This document shows, piece by piece, positions 1 through 4,649 of a DNA stretch of 5,376 nt. Position 1 is the first letter of the stretch. Every line of letters begins with the position of its first letter. The DNA is taken from NCBI GenBank assembly GCA_017425725.1, contig JAFOXU010000034.1:1-5376 (forward strand), read 5' to 3'. Origin of the DNA: Alphaproteobacteria bacterium (lineage in GTDB: Bacteria > Pseudomonadota > Alphaproteobacteria > Rs-D84). Both the position numbers and the translations under genes were made by a program. The notes beneath the pieces are model-generated. The model was not told the origin of the DNA. It saw nothing but the letters and a program-made list of their open reading frames with translations, and made no database searches.

Positions 1-388
1 ATAGCAATCCATCAACATCATCAATATATCCACGTGCCACAGCCCATTGTGGTATTATATTTGCATGATGAAATTTTGTAGCACCATGACAACAATCTGG
101 CAACCCACCAGTTAACATACGAGATGCAACACGTACGCACATTTGAAATTTGCGTTCGTTTATATATTCTGATGAATTTACAACTTTGCTTTCATCATTA
201 AAAATTGTTTTATCAGATATTATATTTAATATACCTGCACCTGTTTTATCAGATATATTTTTTATCATTGATGTTAACGCTTCGACAACACGTAATGTTT
301 CGGCACCTGTTTGTTCATAGACGACACGTGCAACACGATATGATAATGTCGCATCCATATCTGTATTTTTTATCAGTCTTAATTGCAT
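1..388 (-). CDS. SleB-type cell wall hydrolase, N-terminal part (cut by window edge)
   Basis: This reading frame starts at ATG 388 and runs off the left edge after 129 codons. Residues 14-45 (around VARVVYEQTGAE, then VVEALTSMIKN) match the first helices of the SleB/CwlJ hydrolase_2 fold, with E25 where the family's catalytic glutamate is expected. Residues 94-129 carry GGLPDCCHGATKFHHAN, then IPQWAVARGYIDDVDGLL, the G-A-T-x-F/Y-H and P-x-W-A block of that family. Such enzymes cleave the peptidoglycan glycan strand. The start is supported by AAAGGTG six bases upstream. There is no signal peptide or membrane segment before the catalytic fold, so export is not explained by this part, and a phage-lysin-like or internal role is possible. 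The C-terminal end is outside the window. The family call is by motif recognition only. Confidence 0.72.
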   Translation of the reverse strand, partial: MQLRLIKNTDMDATLSYRVARVVYEQTGAETLRVVEALTSMIKNISDKTGAGILNIISDKTIFNDESKVVNSSEYINERKFQMCVRVASRMLTGGLPDCCHGATKFHHANIIPQWAVARGYIDDVDGLL

Positions 389-410
389 GGCGAACACCTT
401 TTTTTGAATT

Positions 411-437
411 AAAAAAATCCCATGCGATGCGCATGGG
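411..437 (-). terminator. Second terminator-like hairpin in the hydrolase leader
   Basis: On the minus strand CCCATGCG (437-430), loop CAT, CGCATGGG (426-419) form an 8-bp stem. It is followed by ATTTTTTT (418-411). It has the form of an intrinsic terminator, but only 22 bases separate its T-tract from the hydrolase ATG, which leaves no room for a promoter downstream of it. Confidence 0.6.
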
Positions 438-441
438 AAAT

Positions 442-464
442 AAAAAAACCACACATTCGTGTGG
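442..464 (-). terminator. First terminator-like hairpin in the hydrolase leader
   Basis: On the minus strand CCACAC (464-459), loop GAAT, GTGTGG (454-449) form a perfect 6-bp stem followed by seven T (448-442). It lies about 20 bases downstream of the predicted transcription start of the hydrolase gene, so it would end most transcripts very early unless it is relieved. Confidence 0.6.
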
Positions 465-491
465 GTATAATCTGTGCTATTTATGCATTAT

Positions 492-520
492 ATACTATCA
501 TATTTTTAGTTAAAAGTCAA
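492..520 (-). promoter_or_regulatory. Probable sigma70-type promoter of the hydrolase gene
   Basis: On the minus strand TTGACT (520-515), a 17-base spacer and TAGTAT (497-492) fit a vegetative promoter. Transcription would begin near 485. That gives a leader of about 97 bases, which contains both terminator-like hairpins. A TATAAT overlaps at 492-487 but has no matching -35 at the right distance. Confidence 0.55.
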
Positions 521-531
521 GACCTTTGTTT

Positions 532-552
532 AAAAACCGCAGATTTCTGCGG
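532..552 (-). terminator. Intrinsic terminator after birA
   Basis: On the minus strand CCGCAG (552-547), loop AAAT, CTGCGG (542-537) is followed by TTTTT (536-532). It begins three bases after the birA stop codon and closes the winged-helix/birA unit. Confidence 0.85.
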
Positions 553-555
553 CTT

Positions 556-1236
556 TTACATTGAAATTTCGTCACCATAGACCAACAAATAGCGTGAACC
601 TCGACGCAAAACCAACGCACCGTTTTCATTTATTCCAATCAGTTCTGCCATCTCGCCCTGATATTTGACAGGTTTATTTATGCACGCTGCTAATTCAGTC
701 CATCTGGCACGAACAGCACGAAAATCAGCACGACGCCATTTATCAATATTTCGCATCAATCTGTTTAACAATTCGTTCATAGGAATTTCAGAATAGTTGT
801 CCAGCTTTGTTGTCTTGTATCGTTCCACAGTCGGATTTGAATTTACATTAATACCAATACCGACAATAACGAATCGACCAGTATATTCAATTAAAATCCC
901 TGCAATCTTTTTATTATCAACCAAGATATCATTTGGCCATTTAATAGTTGGATGCACACCAAACGATGCAATTGTTTCCGATACAGCCACCGCAACAGCA
1001 TACGACAGACGTGCATCACGTTCTGGGCATTCAAATATAAAACTGATATACAAATTACCATGGTGCGAAACCCATGTTCTGCGATAACGACCACGACCAG
1101 CAGACTGGGCAGCGGCTAAAATTGCTGTTTTATCGGTTGCACGCCCTGCATTAATTAATTCATGCGCATAATCTTGGGTACTGGGTATTTTATCAAAAGA
1201 TATCAATTTATAGTTTGCCAATGCTGTAAACCCCAC
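556..1236 (-). CDS. birA: Biotin--[acetyl-CoA-carboxylase] ligase, single-domain type
   Basis: The enzyme makes biotinyl-AMP from biotin and ATP and transfers biotin to the carrier lysine of acetyl-CoA carboxylase (AccB) and other biotin enzymes in the cytoplasm. Visible family motifs are STQ at 19-21 near the biotin pocket, the glycine/arginine loop AGRGRYRRTW (46-55), KWPND (99-103), KIAGILIE (110-117) with K110, and GIGINVN (126-132). A small C-terminal SH3-like domain follows (about 184-226, ending in GDEISM). Length is 226 residues. The N-terminal DNA-binding domain of E. coli BirA is absent, so this protein should not repress biotin genes by itself. The start shown is GTG 1236, which overlaps the upstream gene by 29 bases and has no good ribosome site. 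TTG 1221 (preceded by GTGGGG, product beginning MANYKLISF) is an equally good or better start. The gene is probably translationally coupled to the upstream winged-helix gene and ends at the terminator at 532-552. Confidence 0.95.
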   Translation of the reverse strand: MGFTALANYKLISFDKIPSTQDYAHELINAGRATDKTAILAAAQSAGRGRYRRTWVSHHGNLYISFIFECPERDARLSYAVAVAVSETIASFGVHPTIKWPNDILVDNKKIAGILIEYTGRFVIVGIGINVNSNPTVERYKTTKLDNYSEIPMNELLNRLMRNIDKWRRADFRAVRARWTELAACINKPVKYQGEMAELIGINENGALVLRRGSRYLLVYGDEISM

Positions 1237-1627
1237 TGTTATTTATGATAAAATCACGCCCATATATGCGTCGCAACTGATAAATCGCAGTATCAACAGT
1301 ATGCGTTGATGCATCTGGGGCGTATCCCAATGCATCTTTTATTTGATTAATTGTCATACCGCCCGTTTTATACAGACAAGCCAAAATTTGTCCCTGTATA
1401 TGTGGCAAAACAACATTTTTTCCGAAAATCTGTGATAATATTACACTGTTGTCAGATGCATTAACCAATATTGTTTTTAATTCCATCGGGGTTAATATGT
1501 CAGATATTTCCAAATCATCAAAGTTAATATCTGTTAGGGTTGGCGCATTCAGAACACACGCACCCAAATCACCCAGTATTTGTCGCCATACAATATCTGA
1601 TGTATAAATACGAATACCTGATAGCAT
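1208..1627 (-). CDS. Small winged-helix (OmpR/PhoB C-terminal-like) protein upstream of birA
   Basis: The 139-residue product has a C-terminal half (about 73-139) that reads as a response-regulator winged helix. It has a strand and helix at VVLPHIQGQILACLYKTGG, then MTINQIKDALGY, then the recognition helix STHTVDTAIYQLRR, and a wing ending SGVYSI. The N-terminal 70 residues begin like a receiver strand (IRIYTSDIVWRQIL), but the segment is too short for a receiver and shows no clear phosphoacceptor aspartate site. Phosphorylation control is therefore unlikely. ATG 1627 was chosen because longer versions would have to read through the terminator hairpin at 1665-1701. There is no Shine-Dalgarno before it. 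TATACA at 1646-1641 could be a -10 box giving a nearly leaderless mRNA. The gene overlaps birA by 29 bases in the same direction, so the two are probably co-expressed. Its DNA target is unknown, and a link to biotin is only suggested by position. Confidence 0.7.
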   Translation of the reverse strand: MLSGIRIYTSDIVWRQILGDLGACVLNAPTLTDINFDDLEISDILTPMELKTILVNASDNSVILSQIFGKNVVLPHIQGQILACLYKTGGMTINQIKDALGYAPDASTHTVDTAIYQLRRIYGRDFIINNSGVYSIGKL

Positions 1628-1664
1628 GTTATAATGGTAATGTATACACGACAGATTGTCCAAC

Positions 1665-1701
1665 AAAAAAACCATATCGGTATAAATCAGATATGGTTTT
1701 T
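1665..1701 (-). terminator. Intrinsic terminator after the HTH gene, possibly bidirectional
   Basis: On the minus strand GATATGGT (1678-1671) pairs with ACCATATC (1697-1690) around an 11-base loop. The stem is flanked by A-runs on one side and T-runs on the other, so a T-tract follows it in either direction (1671-1665 on minus, 1697-1701 on plus). It lies about 30 bases after the HTH stop codon and separates that gene from the winged-helix/birA unit. Confidence 0.75.
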
Positions 1702-1729
1702 GGGGTGTATGTTTTCTGTTGCACAAACA

Positions 1730-1978
1730 TTATTCACGACCTGTATCGGGGGTTTGGTCTATGAATTTCGTAAAATCTTGGATTCTGGCACCCGTAGATG
1801 ACAAAATTTTAGAAATACTGTTTGTTGACGGCCAACGTGGTTGGCCTTCTTTGGACCAACGTTTACTTCTATTAAAAGTCGTTGGGTCCAGACCACTGCA
1901 CTTTGCCAAACCAGAACAAGACATTCCATGTTCTGTTGCAAACTTTTCTATGGCACGCCAGACATCATCATGTGTCAT
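1730..1978 (-). CDS. Single-domain repressor-type HTH protein (N-terminal domain of the S24/LexA-like phage-repressor family)
   Basis: The 82-residue product reads as a helix-turn-helix domain. An N-terminal helix (DDVWRAIEKFATEHG, 4-18) is followed by SGLAKCSGLDPTTFNRSKR (22-40), the turn and recognition helix, then a basic WSKEGQPRWPS loop and a closing helix (SISKILSSTGA). This order is familiar from alphaproteobacterial repressors that continue into an S24 peptidase-like domain for dimerisation and self-cleavage. Here the protein stops at TGRE, so no such domain is present. ATG 1978 was chosen over an upstream TTG/ATG-type extension to 2038 because GAAGGGAG (1992-1985) lies six bases before it, the strongest ribosome site in the window. 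The gene has its own terminator, and inverted repeats lie in its upstream region. It is divergent from the non-coding RNA at 2175. It probably binds DNA as a dimer and may regulate itself. The target is not known. Confidence 0.78.
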   Translation of the reverse strand: MTHDDVWRAIEKFATEHGMSCSGLAKCSGLDPTTFNRSKRWSKEGQPRWPSTNSISKILSSTGARIQDFTKFIDQTPDTGRE

Positions 1979-1984
1979 TTTTTT

Positions 1985-1992
1985 CTCCCTTC
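1985..1992 (-). promoter_or_regulatory. Ribosome binding site that fixes the HTH start
   Basis: GAAGGGAG on the minus strand is followed by six A and then ATG 1978. It decides between the 82-residue and 102-residue versions of the HTH protein. It is also the kind of sequence that the CUCCCUCC loop of the neighbouring RNA could pair with in part. Confidence 0.7.
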
Positions 1993-2009
1993 TTGTATCA
2001 AAAACACTA

Positions 2010-2039
2010 GTATTATTTTTTTCTAATGCATATTGCATT
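2010..2039 (-). promoter_or_regulatory. Possible promoter and operator of the HTH gene
   Basis: A weak promoter can be drawn on the minus strand as ATGCAA (2038-2033), 17 bases, TAATAC (2015-2010). Over its -35 lies a perfect inverted repeat AATGCA-TAT-TGCATT (2025-2039). A palindrome overlapping the promoter of a small repressor-type gene fits autoregulation, but the -35 match is poor. Confidence 0.35.
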
Positions 2040-2040
2040 T

Positions 2041-2052
2041 TATTCCAGAATA
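2041..2052. repeat. Short inverted repeat TATTC-CA-GAATA
   Basis: Five-base arms around two bases, directly beside the 2025-2039 palindrome in the HTH/RNA divergent region. It may be a second operator site. At this AT content an arm of this length can arise by chance. Confidence 0.3.
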
Positions 2053-2076
2053 CCGCCTAAAAACAACAAGTACCAT

Positions 2077-2086
2077 TTCCTAGGAA
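2077..2086. repeat. Perfect palindrome TTCCTAGGAA
   Basis: A 10-base perfect palindrome between the HTH gene and the RNA promoter. The following GAATAC is shared with the inverted repeat at 2041-2052. It is a candidate protein-binding site with no direct evidence. Confidence 0.3.
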
Positions 2087-2117
2087 TACACTGAAAATAC
2101 GGCAAAAATACATATAC

Positions 2118-2169
2118 AAAAAATTTTTTTGACAAAACACTTGACGAATCGATTTTTGTGTACTATATT
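2118..2169 (+). promoter_or_regulatory. Promoter of the non-coding RNA with A/T tract and inverted repeat
   Basis: TTGACG (2141-2146), a 17-base spacer and TATATT (2164-2169) form a strong vegetative-type promoter, placing the start near 2175. Upstream is an A6T7 tract (2118-2130), typical of bent or UP-element DNA, and a second TTGACAAA (2129-2136) 12 bases before the -35. The -35 octamer TTGACGAA (2141-2148) recurs in inverted form as TTCGTCAA (2174-2181) at the start of the transcript. Confidence 0.75.
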
Positions 2170-2174
2170 CTATT

Positions 2175-2365
2175 TCGTCAAAGGGATAAAACCTGATGAC
2201 CAGATGGAAACATCTGTGGGGACCAGAGGTTCAGACTCCCTCCTACATTCTCTCTCCTCTGGACTCTGGGCCCCAAGATTTAGTTTAGAGTGTCCAATTT
2301 CTTTTTCTCCTTTCCTTCCTTTCGGGACACTCGGAAATACCGCCGGCGACGGCGGTGTTTTTTTT
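2175..2365 (+). ncRNA. Free-standing structured RNA of about 190 nt with anti-Shine-Dalgarno loops
   Basis: A promoter at 2141-2169 and a terminator at 2339-2365 define the unit, with no plus-strand gene downstream. Hand folding gives five elements. (1) UCGUCA (2175-2180) pairs with UGAUGA (2194-2199, one G-U) around a purine loop. (2) CAGAUG-GAAA-CAUCUG (2201-2216) has a GNRA tetraloop. (3) A long stem has GGGG (2218-2221) with CCCC (2271-2274), CCAGAG (2223-2228) with CUCUGG (2264-2269), and UUCAGA (2230-2235) with UCUGGA (2258-2263), closing a 22-base loop that contains CUCCCUCCU. (4) GAGUGUCC (2288-2295) pairs with GGACACUC (2325-2332) around a 29-base pyrimidine loop with UUUCUCCUUUCC. 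(5) The terminator. Both big loops are complementary to Shine-Dalgarno sequences, as in known alphaproteobacterial anti-SD small RNAs. A trans-acting translational repressor is inferred. No known RNA family was recognised. Confidence 0.75.
2339..2365 (+). terminator. Intrinsic terminator of the non-coding RNA
   Basis: ACCGCCG (2339-2345), GNRA loop GCGA, CGGCGGT (2350-2356), then G and eight T (2358-2365). It is the strongest terminator in the window and works only in the plus direction, because the minus side is followed by ATTTCC with no T-run. Confidence 0.92.
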
Positions 2366-2380
2366 ATTTCTTTCGGGGTG

Positions 2381-4615
2381 TTACATAAAATTCATTGGAT
2401 TAACGTCGATTTTTACACGAATGTTCGCAGGCTGTTTTATAGATTCCAACCACTGAGCCACAATTGGTTGCAGGTTTGCATTACGGGGACCTGCCACCAA
2501 GAAACGCATGCGATACCAATTCCGAATTTGATATATCTGCGCAGTAATCGGCCCCATTATCTTGGCACCTTTTAGATTTGGAATGGCATCACGTAATGAA
2601 TTACAATACGCATGCAGGGTTGGTTCACGTTGCCCTTCGATAATAACTGCGATTAATTGACCATATGGGGGCATGTTTGCCATTTTGCGCCCCAACATAT
2701 CTGTCTGCATAAAACTGTCCCTGTCGCCTGCGCAGATAGATGTTAACACAGGATGTTCAGGCTGATACGTTTGCAACAATACACGACCGGCATATTCACC
2801 ACGACCAGCACGACCAGCAACCTGAAATAGTTGCTGGAACGTATGTTCTGCGGCACGAAAATCTGTACCAAATAAACCCATATCTGCATCCACAACCCCG
2901 ACCAAGGTCAGGTTTGGAAAATGATGTCCCTTGGCCAAGATTTGTGTACCAATGATTACATCTATTTCACCCTGCTCTATTTTATTTACCAATCGTTCCA
3001 GCGATTGACGTGATGTTATTATATCGCTGGACACCAATGCCGTTCGTGCAGATGGGAAACGAACATTTACTTCCTGTTCTATCTTTTCCAATCCAACACC
3101 ACGCATTGACACATCGCCACCACAATCAGGGCATTTTTTTGGCACCGGCATTGTACGACCACACATATGACACAACAATTTCCCAATTCGTTTATGATAT
3201 GTCATACCAACACTGCATTCTGGGCATACAGATGTCCACCCACACTTTTTACACTGTGTAATCGGGGCAAAACCACGTCTGTTGATAAACAGCATTGCCT
3301 GATGCCCGGCCCCCAACGTTTCTGCCAGCGCATCACACAATGGTTGCGACAAGAATCCTGTCTGTTCTGTATCATCCGCAATATAAGGTTCGGGGCGATT
3401 TTCACGCAAGTCTATTGTTGATATATCAGGCAACTGTGCGCCACCAAATCTGGACGTCAGTTTTAACTGTTTATATTTACCGAGGTTTACATTTTCCAAT
3501 GTTTCCGCAGATGGTGTTGCACTGGCCAAAACAACAGGAACCCCAGCAATCTTGGCACGCAAAATCGCCATATCACGTGCGTGATAATTACCCATATCTT
3601 CCTGCTTGTACGATGTATCATGTTCTTCGTCAATAACAATCAAGCCCAAATCTTGCCATGGCAAGAACAGCGCACTGCGTGTGCCGACGACCATCTTTAT
3701 TGTGCCATTTAATACACCGTGCCAGATTTCACGTCTGCGTGCAGTGGTTAAATTGCTGTGCCATACAACAGGATATTCGCCAAATCTGTTTTTAAAGCGA
3801 GACATAAACTGGGCCGTCAATGCAATTTCAGGCATCATCAATAAAACAGATTTACCCCCACTGTACGCACGCCATGCAGAATCAAAATAAACCTGGGTCT
3901 TGCCACTGCCTGTTATTCCATCTAATAAATGCACAGAAAAACCACCGGCCTGCACAGATTGTCCAATCACATCTGCAGCAGATTGCTGCTGATTATTTAA
4001 CGTAATGTTGCCACAATCATGATAAACGACAGAATAAACATCTTTCTGTTTTGGTTGCTGGCCCACAGGTATCAGCGTGTTATTCTTTATCATCGAACGC
4101 ACAACCGCAGAACTGACCCGTGCAATATTTTGTATATCAGATATTGTCATCGCATCATTGTCGTTCGAAGAATACGCATCCGCCACAGCCTGACGGTTTG
4201 TTGTCATACGACAAGACGCATCAGCATTATATACATACAGCGGTTCCATACGTGGCGGACAAAATGCATCAGGTATATTAACAATTAACCGCAATACCAT
4301 ACCCATTGGTATCAGTGTCCAATCAGACATACGTGAAATCCACTGTAAATCTGTAACAGACAATTTGTTTGAGAATACAGCAGAAATATTTTTTATTTTG
4401 TTTTCTGGTAAATTACTGTCACCATTTCCCCAAATGACACCAATGCAAGGCCTGTTCATAACATTTACACGAACAAAGGTCCCGATATCTGCAGGTTCTG
4501 TCAGCCGATAATCATAACCGGCATTGGGTATATTTGCGACCAAGACTTTTACAATCGTACCTGCATTAAACATGGTTATTAAAGTACTTGTTTTTTTTGA
4601 AAAATTCAATACCAT
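2381..4615 (-). CDS. priA: Primosomal replication restart helicase PriA
   Basis: PriA is a 3'-to-5' DNA helicase that recognises abandoned forks and starts reloading of the replicative helicase. The 744-residue frame has the N-terminal 3'-end-binding domain (about 17-125, starting GTIVKVLVANIP, with GYDYRLTEPADIGTFVRV), Walker A GITGSGKT (233-240), DEEH (329-332), ASATPS (364-369), and the zinc region with all eight cysteines (C455, C458, C464, C467, C482, C485, C495, C498). It also has GTQILAKGHHFPNLTLV (556-572), QVAGRAGRG (598-606) and the C-terminal domain ending in IDVNP. Nothing is missing. The start is uncertain: ATG 4615 is the longest, but ATG 4573 (730 residues, MFNAGTIVKV) fits the family better. 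Neither has a Shine-Dalgarno, and TTGAAT-17-TACTTT just before 4573 would give a nearly leaderless mRNA. No terminator follows on this strand, so transcripts may run antisense into the non-coding RNA. Confidence 0.98.
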   Translation of the reverse strand: MVLNFSKKTSTLITMFNAGTIVKVLVANIPNAGYDYRLTEPADIGTFVRVNVMNRPCIGVIWGNGDSNLPENKIKNISAVFSNKLSVTDLQWISRMSDWTLIPMGMVLRLIVNIPDAFCPPRMEPLYVYNADASCRMTTNRQAVADAYSSNDNDAMTISDIQNIARVSSAVVRSMIKNNTLIPVGQQPKQKDVYSVVYHDCGNITLNNQQQSAADVIGQSVQAGGFSVHLLDGITGSGKTQVYFDSAWRAYSGGKSVLLMMPEIALTAQFMSRFKNRFGEYPVVWHSNLTTARRREIWHGVLNGTIKMVVGTRSALFLPWQDLGLIVIDEEHDTSYKQEDMGNYHARDMAILRAKIAGVPVVLASATPSAETLENVNLGKYKQLKLTSRFGGAQLPDISTIDLRENRPEPYIADDTEQTGFLSQPLCDALAETLGAGHQAMLFINRRGFAPITQCKKCGWTSVCPECSVGMTYHKRIGKLLCHMCGRTMPVPKKCPDCGGDVSMRGVGLEKIEQEVNVRFPSARTALVSSDIITSRQSLERLVNKIEQGEIDVIIGTQILAKGHHFPNLTLVGVVDADMGLFGTDFRAAEHTFQQLFQVAGRAGRGEYAGRVLLQTYQPEHPVLTSICAGDRDSFMQTDMLGRKMANMPPYGQLIAVIIEGQREPTLHAYCNSLRDAIPNLKGAKIMGPITAQIYQIRNWYRMRFLVAGPRNANLQPIVAQWLESIKQPANIRVKIDVNPMNFM

Positions 4616-4625
4616 TTATTATGTA
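4597..4625 (+). promoter_or_regulatory. Possible promoter of the kinase gene
   Basis: TTGAAA (4597-4602), 17 bases, TATGTA (4620-4625) would start transcription near 4632. It overlaps the first codons of the longest priA frame, which favours the shorter priA start and suggests that the two divergent genes share a compact control region. Confidence 0.4.
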
Positions 4626-4634
4626 ATGTAAATC

Positions 4635-4640
4635 AAAGGA
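4635..4640 (+). promoter_or_regulatory. Ribosome binding site of the kinase gene
   Basis: AAAGGA with a nine-base spacer to ATG 4650. It supports that start. Confidence 0.65.
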
Positions 4641-4649
4641 TAAAATTAT

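Noticed and set aside
205..513. 102-codon plus-strand open frame
   Set aside because: It lies antisense to the hydrolase and its leader hairpins, and has a low-complexity His/Tyr/Leu composition and no ribosome site.
1628..1726. 33-residue N-terminal extension of the winged-helix protein
   Set aside because: It would be translated through the terminator hairpin at 1665-1701, starts at TTG, and has no family resemblance.
1979..2038. 20-residue N-terminal extension of the HTH protein
   Set aside because: The strong GAAGGGAG site six bases before ATG 1978 and the palindrome at the upstream start argue for the shorter protein.
2193..2287. Hammerhead-ribozyme-like pieces: CUGAUGA (2193-2199), GAAA (2207-2210), AAAC/GUUU pairing and a UUA site near 2282
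   Set aside because: There is no usable stem II between CUGAUGA and GAAA (only one base pair is possible). The GAAA is explained as the tetraloop of a perfect 6-bp hairpin, and the proposed stem III needs a mismatch at its base.
2049..2344. Direct repeat AATACCGCC at 2049-2057 and 2336-2344
   Set aside because: Nine bases, one copy inside the terminator stem and the other in spacer DNA. It is likely chance.
2175..2365. 6S RNA, SRP RNA, RNase P RNA or permuted tmRNA as identity of the small RNA
   Set aside because: The length fits 6S, but the ends do not pair into one long rod with a central bubble. None of the SRP GGAAG-type loop, RNase P core or tmRNA tag and acceptor signatures was found. 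GGTTCAGACTCC resembles a T-arm only loosely.
2129..2575. 148-codon plus-strand open frame
   Set aside because: It begins inside the RNA promoter, crosses the terminator and then runs antisense to the well-supported end of priA. The composition is not protein-like.
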